DNA from: Symbiodinium natans
Taxonomy: Eukaryota; Sar; Dinophyceae; Suessiales; Symbiodiniaceae
Length of the DNA stretch: 64,000 nucleotides
NCBI GenBank assembly: GCA_905221605.1
Contig: CAJNDS010002079.1
Location: 99,501 to 163,500 of the forward strand
Direction of reading: 5' to 3'
The notes under the pieces are model-generated. The model ran no database searches. It was not told the origin of the DNA and saw nothing but the letters and a program-made list of their open reading frames with translations. The translations under genes and the position numbers were made by a program. Position 1 is the first letter of the stretch. Every line of letters begins with the position of its first letter. This document shows positions 55,070 to 64,000 of this stretch, piece by piece.

Positions 55070-55765
55070 GTGCGCGTCAACTTGGCTGCTGCGTCCAAAG
55101 AAGCCAAGAACATCACTGCGGTGGTCGTTGCACGTCCTGTCAAGCCTGGACTCAGGCTGCCTTTCGTTGGTCCGGTTACCCGGAACAAGCCCAGGACGGG
55201 ATTGTGGTTGTGCCGTTGCTTCGGCATTAACTTCTACATTGCCTTATGCGGGGACACCATATCCGGCGATTTTGTCATCCCGGCTTGGACTTGCAAGAAT
55301 GTGCAAAAGCCGGATCAGGCATTCTTTGAGCAAGAGAGTGTCACTCGCACGGTCTTCATGTCTGCACGTTCCACCAGCTTGGCCTCAGTGAAGCTGCATG
55401 TGCAAAACCCACGCACCTCCGACATGGACGTTGTTGAGAATGTGGACGACGATGTGAAGGTGTGTTAACTCAAGTTGTCTTTGCATCACCTACAGCCATG
55501 TCACGACATAGAGGCCAAGTTAGATCAGGAAGTCGTCCGAGCCAAGGAGAGAGCCGAGAAGACTGCTGCCCGCTTTGTGCTGGCTGAGGTCAAGGCAAAG
55601 GCAAAGGCCAAGTCCAAGGCCAAGGGGAAGGCCAAAGCCAAGTCAGCCAACGCAGGCCGAGGCAGAGGTCGTGGCAGGTCGGCACGTGGTAGTAAGCGCA
55701 AACGTGGATCCGACTTGGATGATGATGTGGATCTCGATGAGGACACCTTGTGTTTTTTTGATTGA
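55070..55765 (+). CDS. basic/acidic nuclear-type protein, two exons with a 36-base intron
   Basis: Exon 1 (from an acceptor-like CCCGCCAG, 55070) runs to 55459 and ends ...DDDVK. The candidate intron is 55460-55495 (GTGTGT ... CCTACAG, only 36 bases). Exon 2 is 55496-55765, ending TGA. Phase is kept across the join. The first part has hydrophobic strands (LWLCRCFGINFYIALCGDTI, then FVIPAWTC) and an acidic patch (DMDVVENVDDDV). The second has a Lys/Ala repeat (KAKAKAKSKAKGKAKAK), an RG run (GRGRGRGR) and an acidic tail (DLDDDVDLDEDTLCFFD). The Lys/Ala and RG parts resemble linker-histone or nucleolar tails, suggesting nucleic-acid binding. The 5' exons are missing because the Copia element sits immediately upstream in opposite orientation. 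Confidence 0.55.
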
Positions 55766-56085
55766 CTCAACGCATACTCATGCATCAGTGCAGGCACATG
55801 CCTGCCATAGTTGTTTTGCGGTGATACACGTGAGGCTTCATGCTTGTTGATTTGGTTGACTCGGCTCATGTGTCCTGCCGCATGAGTTCATGAGAATGTC
55901 ATGACATTGTCATCTTGGCACTGTTTGTAGGCTGGTCGTTTTGTGCCTGCGCATGCTGCACAGGTCGTCTGACACGTGCGGCAATCATGTGGCATGTGCA
56001 CTGACAAAGTTTGATTGTGTCATCGCATGCCACTACATGAGTAGCATTGGCTTATCTTTATGCAGCGCTGGGCGAGTGCTAGGAG

Positions 56086-56499
56086 ATGGATGCTGACGCC
56101 GCTGTGAGTGAGGACGATGCAGCAGCCGAAGATGATTGGGATGTTAAGATGAAGAAAGCAGAAGCGCAGCAAGCAAAGGTGGATGAGATTGTGCAGGACG
56201 CGCTGGCCAAGTGCGTAAAGCCATCCCATGTGCCGATCACCAAGATGGTTACGGGGTCAGCGAAAGCTGCCAAGAACAGCCGCGCCATGCTTTTGGAGCA
56301 GGTGCAGAAGGAGAAAGATGCTGCCGAGAAGAATGAGAAGGCAAACTTGCCGGACAAGTCTGGCGCGGGTGTCCTGGGGTTGCAGGCTGCAATCAACACG
56401 CATGCTCGCATGGGTACCATCGTAAAGGCCCAAAAGCTCGAGAAGGATTCCTCTGAGGCCCAGGATGTGATCAAGATGGGTAAGCACATGCTCAAGTAA
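56086..56499 (+). CDS. small coiled-coil acidic protein
   Basis: A complete 137-codon ORF from ATG to TAA. It follows a T-rich stretch and an acceptor-like GTGCTAG, so the ATG may lie in the last exon. The N terminus is very acidic (SEDDAAAEDDWDVK). The middle is Lys/Gln/Glu-rich and helical (EQVQKEKDAAEKNEKANLPD). The C-terminal part has an LQAAINTHARMGTIVKA helix. It shares strand and charged character with the gene 320 bases upstream. No known family; composition and intact frame support a real gene. Confidence 0.5.
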   Translation: MDADAAVSEDDAAAEDDWDVKMKKAEAQQAKVDEIVQDALAKCVKPSHVPITKMVTGSAKAAKNSRAMLLEQVQKEKDAAEKNEKANLPDKSGAGVLGLQAAINTHARMGTIVKAQKLEKDSSEAQDVIKMGKHMLK

Positions 56500-57640
56500 A
56501 TGCCTCAGTCCGACGGGTGATCAAGATTCGCCATGTTCAAGATTGGAAAGCACATGTCGCATGCTCGAATGGATGCCGTGCAATATGTGTGCTGACTTCA
56601 GTGCTGAATGCAATTGTGGGCCCTCACGTAACCACGACACGTCATGACACACGTCGTCACCATGTCCCGCCGTGATGGGCGGGCCGTCATGACGTTATGC
56701 ATGTCCTTGTGGCAACTCTTCCGGCGTAGCCCCTTGCACAGTAGGCGTGTCACTGTTATTTGTTGGCCCATGCTGTTACGCCACGAGCCCGGACCCTAAC
56801 ACCTTGAACTAGAACTTGAAGCCTGGACCTAAAACCTGGAATGTTAAATCAAATTCCCCAGTAAACAAACCGATGAATTAAAACACTAGTCGTAAACTCC
56901 GATACACCCTGATTTCAGGGCCAACAATCTGACAGCTGGCACGCAATGCGCTGCGTGTACTGCTTCTGTCAGTCAGTAGGCAGTGGCAGGTGAACTCTCG
57001 ACACAGGAGCTGGGGGACGAGTGCATATGCAGGCATGCATCCACTCTACCCTAGCTCCGACCACTGCTTTTGTCACCGCTGCTATTGCTGATGCTGACAC
57101 TGCCTTGGCCCTCTGCCGACCAACTCCCTTTGCAGACGGCCCGTTGCAGTAAAAAAAGAATCTGACTGCAATTCTTTGTGTGTCAGTGCATCCATGTGTG
57201 CATGCATGTGCGTTCTCTGGCTGTCGGTGTCGACCATTGAAATTCCGTCGGCGCTGGTTGCATCCTTCTACACTCTGAGGGATCACTGGGCCATGTTTTC
57301 TTAAGCTCTTATTGATGAATCATGAGTCTTGCTGGATCGGAATGCGAACGATTCCCATCGTACATGCGATATAGCTAAATGACAGGCTAAAGGGTACTGC
57401 TTGGACGCATGTTGTCTACTGCCTACAGTATCAGGGAGCGGGGGCCGATGACGGAGCTACTAAATACCTAACGGCTCTGCTGGGTCAAGCGGTTCGATTC
57501 TCCCCCCCACCAAGAGGTAGCAAGACACCGCTCGATGCCCCCCATGAGCATGCAGCTGGCATCAGTTGGTGGATCAGTCCCAAAGCCCTCCTTCCAGTAC
57601 GCCTGGCAGCCGAAGCGCGACCACTCTTTCTAAAGCTTGC
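56500..57640. other. no supported gene
   Basis: Short frames only. ATGAC/GTCATGAC and CATGC words are over-represented (about 55880-56720), giving many small palindromes. A GGTTCGATTCT near 57490 looks like a pol III B-box but has no tRNA around it. Confidence 0.4.
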
Positions 57641-57790
57641 AACTTAACCGAGAGATCATTCCGACAAAAAACAAAGAAAACATTGAGCAAAAGCAAGAGA
57701 AAAATTCTGTTCAGACGGGCAAAGGCAATTTAAACTGAAAAAAATGCTAACATTGAAAAAAACAATCACACTGACCTCTCCTCATTCATG
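57640..57790. repeat. dispersed A-rich repeat, copy 1
   Basis: TCTAAAGCTTGCAACTTAAC through the A-rich stretch to CTCATTCATGGCCAGA matches 59440-59560 and 59690-59745, where an insertion of about 140 bases splits the second copy. Confidence 0.85.
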
Positions 57791-57844
57791 GCCAGAACGA
57801 CTTGAGAGTCGTCCAGCCTCGATTTCCATTCCATTCGACTTTTT

Positions 57845-58960
57845 TTGACAAAGCTTCGATTGCGTTCTGTTGTCTTTGATTTTCCAAAATGGCCAAACAG
57901 AAATTCAAGGCACACTGAAATTAGACAGAAGATTGAGCAGAAGAAATGTTTTCTTTCAGGCTGGGTGCCCTCAATTCTTTGTCTTTCGTTTTTGGTTGCG
58001 TGTTGCAATTCTTCCCTGGATTCAGCACCATTCAACGAATTTTCAAAATTTCTGAAGTCTCCGAAAATGTTGAAAAAACCCTCAAAATCAACACTTGATC
58101 AGTTAAATTTGTTGAATTTACTCTGGTGTTTCGCTCGCTTCGCTCGCACTTATTCACATTCTGGTAATACACTTTGCAATTTTCAAGTGGCTTGGCTTGG
58201 GCGTCGCACGCAACCTTAACGAATCAACACCACGGTTGAACTCGTCTCGTCCTGCAGTTGATGTCTGTCCAAACGGCACTGTCAGAGGCTTTTAAAAACA
58301 CTTGTTTCAAAGCATTGAACTTTTCCAAGCTGCAGTTTCCACCGATGTTGACTCTGCACCCTTCTTTTCTCCTCTTCTGCCTTCAGGCCTTGCACCAAAA
58401 CCTGGAGAATCTGAAACCCAAGATGAGGGGCAGCAAAATTGATCGAAAAGGTAGGGAAGCTCCAGTGACCTCCACAGTTAGAGAAAGTTCCGGTGCCAAA
58501 CAAGTTCACACTTTGCCGCCTTGCTGCCTGCTGTTCTAATTTTGGGGGAAGACTGACACAAGACTTAGACTGGAACCGACTGAGAGGCTTATTTGTTTTA
58601 CTCGCAACGAGGAGCTGTGAAAGCCAGATCTGGCTTCCCGTGTGTGAAAAAAACGCCGCAACTGGGCCCAAAAATGGCTCCTAAACTTGGGTTCCAATTT
58701 GAGGCTCCAACCTGGGTGGCCTTGTATGTTCACACAGGAAATCCAAAATCTAGGGCCCGTTTTCAGTGCCCAGAATTGAGCTGCTTTTGGAACCCATTTG
58801 AGTTCAATAATAATTGAAATCAACTCACAGACAAACAAGATTTTTTCTATTCGATACTGTTTGCATCAACACTCAAGAAAACAAAAAACGCCGTCGATAC
58901 GCGTGTTCTTGGCTTTGCTAAACTTGTCTTTAGCTGGCATTCACGACAAAGCACTCTTGC
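57845..58960. other. uncertain open frames
   Basis: Frames on both strands (57845-58219 plus, 58282-58671 minus, 58536-58838 minus) overlap one another and lack recognisable domains. I do not call genes here. Confidence 0.3.
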
Positions 58961-59163
58961 ATTGTTCGCATGCGATCTTTCTCGCACTGTGGAGGTCACT
59001 TCGGCTTCCCTACCTTTTGGAGTTGATTTCTTGCCCTCTTTTTGTGTCTCCAAATCCACTGCATTGTTCGCGTGCGATCTTTCTCGCACTGTGGAGGTCA
59101 CTTCGGCTTCCCTACCTTTTGGAGTTGATTTCTTGCCCTCTTTTTGTGTCTCCAAATCCACAC
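58960..59163. repeat. 102-bp tandem duplication
   Basis: Two head-to-tail copies starting ATTGTTCGCATGCGATCTTT (58960-59061 and 59062-59163) differ at one base (CATGCG/CGTGCG). The length is a multiple of three, so either strand can read through as a 34-residue peptide repeat. Confidence 0.95.
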
Positions 59164-59439
59164 ACCTTTCACCACCCGCACACTTCCACACTTGAACAGC
59201 CAGCAGAACCCAGCTAAAGCCACTTTGCACCCACATAATGACACACACCACACTCCATGACACACACGACTCTCTGCCAAAACGCCGAAAACCACAACAC
59301 ACCACTCAATCTTAAGTTCTGATTGCAATTTTTCACTGTCTTTCTGGTCAATCGACAGATTACCGGGGACAGCACCAAAACACTTGCTGAACGATCTGTT
59401 TGTGTTTTGGTTCAGGGCGGTTTCTCGAAACTCTCTCTT

Positions 59440-59745
59440 TCTAAAGCTTGCAACTCAACTGAGAGATCATTCCGACAAAAAACAAAGAAAACACAAAGCA
59501 AAAGCAAGAGAAAAATTCTGTTCAGACGGGCAAAGGCAATTTGAACTGAAAAAAAAACAAAAAGTGTTGCTGTGCATGAATCTGCTGCTGAATCTGAAGA
59601 AAGTTGTCTAAGTTTCATAACTCTGGCTTCTTTCAAGTATTTTCTTGATTTCTCCAAAGTTCAAAAAAAAAACAATGTTTTTGCAGTTCTTGCTAACATT
59701 GAAAAAAAACAATCACACTGACCTCTCCTCATTCATGGCCAGAGT
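59440..59745. repeat. dispersed A-rich repeat, copy 2 (interrupted)
   Basis: Second copy of the 57640-57790 sequence, split by about 140 bases (about 59560-59690) that are absent from copy 1. Confidence 0.8.
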
Positions 59746-60074
59746 GTGTAGTATAGGGAGATCTTATGAACCAAATAACTTTTTTCGCCCAAAACGCTCC
59801 AAAAACGGCTCTGAGTAAGAAGGGGTGTAAGAAGAAGGCGTTCATTGCTGGAAAAAAACGTTCAAATTGGCTCGAAAACAACACCTTCAACCTGAGCAGG
59901 TTTATGGTTGTTTTAAAGCGAAAAAACGCTCAACTTCGCTGCAAAACAGCTTCTTCTTGTTTTTTAAAAAAAACGGTCCATTAATGATTCAAGAATGACT
60001 CAACAATGATTCAAGATGATTCAACAATGATTCAAGATGACTTAAACATGACTTAAAAATGACTCAATAATGAC

Positions 60075-60380
60075 ACAACCATGCAAGGTAGCAGTGGCAG
60101 GGCAGTGGCAGGGCAGCAGCAACAGCGTTGTGACCGTCGTGACCGTGTCGTGTCCGCGTTGTGCGTTGTGATCGCGTTGTAACCGCGTTGCAATCGCGTT
60201 GTGACCGCGTTGTGACCGCGTTGTGACCGCATTGTGACCGCGTTGCAGACAATGGCAAGGCAGCAGTGGCGTGGCAGCAGGGCGGAGGCAGGGCAGCAGC
60301 AGTGCAGGGTGGCAAGGGCAGCAGTGGCAGGGCAGCAGGGTGGAGTGGCAGGGCAGCAGTGGCAGGGCAGCAGGAAAACT
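60075..60380. repeat. GGCAGGGCAGCAGT and TTGTGACCGCG tandem repeats
   Basis: An 11-bp unit TTGTGACCGCG with variants repeats about nine times (about 60120-60245). It is flanked on both sides by GGCAGTGGCAGGGCAGCAG-type repeats (60080-60123 and 60250-60378). Open frames through it are artefacts. Confidence 0.9.
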
Positions 60381-60382
60381 CG

Positions 60383-61019
60383 TCAATCTGTGTTGGCACT
60401 TTCTGGTACGGGGAAATTCAAACATGCCAATTCTTTGCGGTTTTCATCGGAGCATCGTCTAAAAGCCGTGGGAGTGTACGCCGCAATCGCCCACATATGC
60501 CCTTCATGAGGTTCGACTTTATGGAACCGACGGGCGTTGAACGACACTGAGCGGTCATGCATGTCGATCCAGGAGCCTCGAAGCCGATGAATTTTCTTTT
60601 TTATCACCACCTCATCAGGCGATGTGCCTTCGTCATCTTCGACCCATACTCTGCCTCCCGTGTATCATCGCGTAGTTCGGCATGCCGATCATATTTCCCA
60701 TGTCTCGGTGAAGCCCGATGCTTGGGTTCAGAATAACCGCGAGGGAGGTCCATTTTCCATCCGGAATGCGATCGCGCAAGAAGTGATTAAGCGCAATGCA
60801 TGCTTCTTTCGCGTCGGAAGCTTTTGACATGCTGGGAGCATTGCCTCCAGAAGCGTAAAGCCCCAGGGTGCAGTAAATCTCATATGATCCCGAGCCAATG
60901 CCTCGTTGACGCCCACGATGCTTCCATTCCGGCGACCAACAATCCAGCAGCCGAACTAGATTTTCCTCAGAAGGATTTTGCATGACGCCTTCGCAAGCAG
61001 CTGACAGCCCGGAGCTCAT
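60383..61019 (-). pseudogene. TET/JBP-like dioxygenase fragment
   Basis: First part 61019-60633 (ATG at 61019), then one frameshift near 60645, then 60650-60383. Residues 86-106 lead into GLHRDMGNMIGMPNYAM, an H-x-D (104-106) on a core strand. After the shift come GGRVWVEDDEG and later SVSFNARRFHKVEPHEG with the distal His. This matches the H-x-D...H layout of the dioxygenase at 46 kb. Where that protein has GSR, this one has GHM, so the 2-oxoglutarate-binding Arg is not obvious. The N-terminal 100 residues (RGRQRGIGSGSYEIYCTLGL) form a pre-domain I associate with dinoflagellate retroelements. It starts 30 bases after the fibre gene stop and is not translatable in one frame. Confidence 0.6.
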
Positions 61020-61049
61020 TTATATCGCATGAAAACTATGCAAAAGAAC

Positions 61050-63483
61050 TCACGAGCGCCCCCGCTTTTTGCCCTTCTCCAGCGCCTCCATGCGAGCCTG
61101 GAGCCCCTGGCAGACTCCCCACAAAACGCAGCACATGCGGTTATAGTCGAGCGTAACGAGCTTCCCGAGCTCTTCGTCCACGAGCTTGCCGCACAGCGCC
61201 TGGCCCACGGGCCCCGTGTCCTGCTCCTCATTGGCGATGAAGCCGAGCGTGCGCTTCTGGCTGCCCTCGGTACGCCGGTACCACTTGGGCGCCACGGCGT
61301 CTGGAAACCGTAGTTCACAATCACCTCCCCGTCGTTGACCCCGCCCGTGTTCGACTCCACGATGAGGTTGGCTGGCCCGGTGGCCGCCGTGCGCAGGAAC
61401 TCCAAGATGGCGCTGTTCCCCAGAATGGCTGTGGCGGTCAGAGGGTAGCGGGGCAGCAGAGCCCGGATCATGCGGGAAGTGAACTGCTCCAGCACCAGCT
61501 GGAAGATGCCGTTCGCCTCCAGGTTGCCGTTGACCGGAAAGTACCTCGAGTCGAGGTTGGTGAAGTCGCTGCTCGACTGGTAGCGCCCGTCGCTCTCGGC
61601 CTTGCCGTAACAGTCCACGTTCAGCTCCAAGGTGGCGCCGTTGCCGAGAATCGCCGCGCCTGTCATGGGGTAGCGAGGCAACAGAGCGCGGACCATTCTC
61701 GGCGTGAACTGTTCGAGGACGAGCTGAAAGATCCCCGTTGGCCTGGTTCCAGTAGTTGGTGAGCTCCGAGGCGATGGAGCTGTCGATGTCGGCCTGCGTG
61801 GCGTACTGGGAGACGTTGAGCGCGTCCACGGCGCTCGAGATCTGCGCGTTCACCTCGGCCTGGGTGTACGTCTGGCTCTGGTCGTAGGCCTGGCACTCGA
61901 TCTGCAGCGCGTTGCCCGAGTTCTGGAGCGTGACCACCAGGGGCCCGGTGAAGTGCAGGTTCCGCAGGGCCTGCCCGGTCAGGAGCTCCCAGGTGGTGTT
62001 TCCGCCCCAGGTGCGTTGGAAACAGCTGCGCCCGCAATGAGGGCGTCCACTTGCGCGGAGTCGTAATAGGATGCGAGCGCTATAGCGATCTCGTTGAGGA
62101 TGGGCGCCTGCAGCCCGGTCCACGGCACGTATGCGCTCAAGTCGATTCCGCCCACGGCCGCAGCAATGGCAGCATCCATCTGGTGGTGCTGTACGGGGCC
62201 AGAGCTGCAGTGATGGCTCCATTGGTTTCGTTGGAGTCGTAATAGGATCCGAGGGTGGCCAGCACCCAGGACTCGCTGGCCAGAGGGGCCAGCAGGGCAT
62301 TGACCTCCGCCTGCGTGTACGCATCGCAGGCCAGGCTCAGCGTGAAGTTGTCGTTCTCGAGGGAGACGCTCAGGGGAGCGTTGAAGTGCCAGTTCCTAAT
62401 TGTGTTCGTTCCGACCAGCAGATCCCAGGTGGTCTGTCCGGGCCACGCCTGGGCGTTGGCTAGGTTCGTGCCGCCGCCCGTGGTCAGAGCGGCCAGTGCT
62501 GCGTTGAGCGCATCGATGGCGCTCTGCAGACTTGTTTCGGAAGCCGACAGGTCGCAAAGGGCCCTGCACCTTGCGCCAGGATCTCCGCATCGTGCCCGTC
62601 GAGGCGCGCCTCGCACGGTCAGCAGTGCGTTGAGCCCCGCAGTGTCCGTGTAGCCCGCGAGTGCGGTGGCAAGAGCTGCAGCCACGCCGGCAGCCGACTG
62701 AAAGCCCGCGGCTTGCAGCACCGCCAGGGCCGCCTCGGCGGCGTCGAGCCTCCCGTCTCGGATGGCCAAGGCAGCGTCCAGGGTCGCTTGCTGCACGAAA
62801 GGGAGAGCGGTAGCGATGAGCTGCGAGACATCCGCTGGCGTGGTGCGCAGGGCCACCGTGCTGTTGAGGTCGGTGGTTGTGGGCCGGTCCAAAAGAGCCG
62901 TCGCTATTTTCTGGTCGACGTCCGCGGCCGTTTGCCGGGCCGCCACGTCGAGGGCCAGCTGGTCCTGCGTGCTCTTTAGCCCATAGGTGGCTGCGACCTG
63001 TGCAAGTCCTGCGTTGTCGGCACTGGTGATGGCGCTGTTCATGGAAGCGTTGGTCGGATGGTTGGCGAGCTTCAGGTCCATGGAGGCAGGCGTGCTCTTG
63101 GAGTTCACGTCCAGCTGCAGCGCGTCGAGGGCGCTTTGGTTCGCCTTCCCCGCGAGCCCCGTGGTGAGGCTGCTGCTGAGGGTGGTTGTGGAAGACTGGT
63201 TGGCAGCGATGAGGCCCTCGGCGGATGCCAAATCGGCTGCCAGCGCATAGGGTGCGAGGTCAGGAGGCGGTGGGATGGAGGCCACCTGCGTCTGCAGCGC
63301 GGCCACGGCGGCCGAGTTGGTTCCGATGGAGGCGGTGTTGGCTGCTGTGTCGGTCAGGGGGGTATAAGCCGTCAAAACCGTGGCCAATTGTCCGGCGGAG
63401 ATGCCCTGCATCTCGATGGTGGTGATGGGGGTCTGGCCATCGTTGAGGATGTTGCCGGTTATCGTCGACTCAAAAAGACTCAT
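61050..63483 (-). pseudogene. tail-fibre-like protein with S74-type chaperone end
   Basis: ATG at 63483 (MSLFESTITGNILNDG), directly after the motif AGTAAAAC. The long N-terminal part is Ala/Thr/Ser-rich with heptads (SAIDALNAALAAL; TQADIDSSIASEL; TQAEVNA), like a trimeric fibre shaft. Two similar repeats follow (RMVRALLPRYPMTGAAILGN and RMIRALLPRYPLTATAILGN). The C terminus, at about 61280-61053, reads TLGFIANEEQ ... VTLDYNRMCCVLWGV ... LQARMEALE. This fits the endosialidase intramolecular-chaperone (peptidase S74-like) domain of phage and algal-virus fibres. Coding jumps frame near 62590 (twice), 62190, 62030, 61740 and 61290, so it is a decayed or error-bearing copy of a protein of about 800 residues. 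Host-surface attachment is inferred from architecture. Confidence 0.6.
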
Positions 63484-63640
63484 GTTTTACTAGTCGAGGG
63501 AACTGACCGCAGCTCCTGAGACCGTCACGAGCTGGTAAAAGGCTCATGTTTTACTAGTGAAGTCACTGACGCACACATCCTAATTCTGAGGGCGGCGCCA
63601 AAATGAGCAAAAAATGCACATACAAACACTGTTTTACTAG
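63481..63640 (-). promoter_or_regulatory. repeated ORF-junction motif with capsid-tail duplicate
   Basis: ACTAGTAAAACATGAG (minus strand) occurs at 63494-63479 and 63560-63543, and a shorter ACTAGTAAAACA at 63641-63630. Two of the three copies contain the stop of a capsid-like tail (SSLD, TAG) followed within six bases by an ATG or ATG-like start. Between the first two lies a second copy of the capsid-protein tail (YQLVTVSGAAVSSLD). Such a compact junction looks like a virus-type intergenic signal or a recombination joint. Confidence 0.5.
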
Positions 63641-64000
63641 TCGAGGGAACTGACCCCAGCGCCCGACAACGTTACGAGCTGGTATGAAATTTGGTGCACG
63701 AAGCACTGGTCCACCCGGTCCGGCAGCATATTGCTGAAAGAGAAGCGGCAAAGGTCACCGGATCTGGTGCTCACGCCAGACAGTGCGTGGCCCGGCACAC
63801 GCTCGGTCGGGAAGGCTGCAACGAACTGGTTGTTCCCGTACAAGTTGCCCCTAATTCGCATGTTGCGGACCTTGCTATCTATCGCCCCTGCAAGAATTTC
63901 CAAGTAATGATGATGCTCGGCAATGCTCTCGTTCGCCGTCCGGGGATATTGGAGACTTCCGAGCTGCATCTGGCTCTTCAGGTCGCGGTTGTCGTTGTTG
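63637..64000 (-). CDS. C-terminal part of a candidate capsid protein (cut by window end)
   Basis: The frame is open from the window edge to TAG at 63637 (about 120 codons), so the start lies outside. It reads MQLGSLQYPRTANESIAEHH, a loop with YGNNQFVAAF, then STRSGDLCRFSFSNMLPDRV and a final hydrophobic strand HQISYQLVTLSGAGVSSLD. An IGS-YP-S-AE segment, then an SGD beta-strand, then a last strand near the C terminus is the pattern of the second jelly-roll of double-jelly-roll major capsid proteins (polinton-like and related dsDNA viruses). This is a visual judgement without alignment. The fibre ORF lies immediately downstream on the same strand, which supports a virus-derived module. Confidence 0.4.
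   Translation of the reverse strand, partial: NNDNRDLKSQMQLGSLQYPRTANESIAEHHHYLEILAGAIDSKVRNMRIRGNLYGNNQFVAAFPTERVPGHALSGVSTRSGDLCRFSFSNMLPDRVDQCFVHQISYQLVTLSGAGVSSLD

Noticed and set aside
57470-57520. GGTTCGATTCT resembling a tRNA B-box or T-loop
   Set aside because: No acceptor, D-arm or anticodon stem can be folded around it, and the arms beside the loop do not pair.
60042-60425. Ala/Leu/His-rich ORFs
   Set aside because: They are translations of the GGCAGGGCAGCAGT and TTGTGACCGCG repeats.
63582-63600. TTCTGAGGGCGGCGC shared with the LRR array (about 19395 and 20748)
   Set aside because: A 15-base match between two places in 64 kb is expected about once or twice by chance, and the flanks do not match.

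Overview
The window looks like nuclear DNA of a eukaryotic microalga, most likely a dinoflagellate of the Symbiodinium or Polarella kind. The reasons are: interstitial TTTAGGG tracts (the plant-type telomere repeat also used by dinoflagellates); split genes with GT-AG introns; leucine-rich repeats of a style I associate with dinoflagellates; many microsatellites; and several decayed retroelements with dinoflagellate-like extra domains. I see no bacterial gene organisation, no rRNA, no convincing tRNA and no CRISPR. The species call is inference.

Layout. 1-12.3 kb is almost gene-free. It holds a 20-bp hairpin minisatellite, micro- and minisatellites, and telomere-type tracts in both orientations, including a head-to-head G-strand/C-strand junction at about 11.03 kb. 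12.3-14.7 kb is a decayed minus-strand gene (DxD motif, GxSxG hydrolase-like segment, Cys-rich end). 16.6-22.6 kb is an array of minus-strand LRR exon fragments mixed with telomere-type repeats, including a near-perfect 1,353-bp tandem duplication. 24.9-27.4 kb carries a minus-strand superfamily-1 NTPase/helicase-like gene and a neighbouring exon. 29.3-38.6 kb has scattered minus-strand exons; one complete two-exon gene (37.2-38.2 kb) could be assembled with correct phase.

39-55 kb is mostly retroelement DNA on the minus strand. It includes a roughly 2.7-kb unit flanked by 224-bp direct repeats with RNase H remnants. A gag-like CCCH zinc-finger ORF (46.3-47.6 kb) is followed by an ORF joining a TET/JBP-like 2-oxoglutarate dioxygenase to a C5-cytosine-methyltransferase-like domain. 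An uncharacterised 486-aa ORF lies at 48.4-49.8 kb. A Ty1/Copia-type polyprotein (50.5-55.0 kb) has a SAP domain, an integrase, RT, RNase H, and an unusual C-terminal extension with membrane helices and a Cys/His motif. Two plus-strand genes for small charged proteins follow (55.07-56.5 kb).

The last 3.6 kb (60.4-64.0 kb, minus strand) is a compact virus-like set: the C-terminal end of a candidate capsid protein, a long tail-fibre-like protein ending in an endosialidase-chaperone (peptidase S74-like) domain, and a second dioxygenase fragment. Most large ORFs carry single-base frameshifts, several at homopolymers, so they are decaying copies or contain uncorrected sequencing errors.

The most interesting material is the retroelement pairing of a DNA-base oxidase with a DNA-base methylase, in a lineage whose DNA is known to be rich in 5-hydroxymethyluracil, and the virus-like fibre/capsid module.
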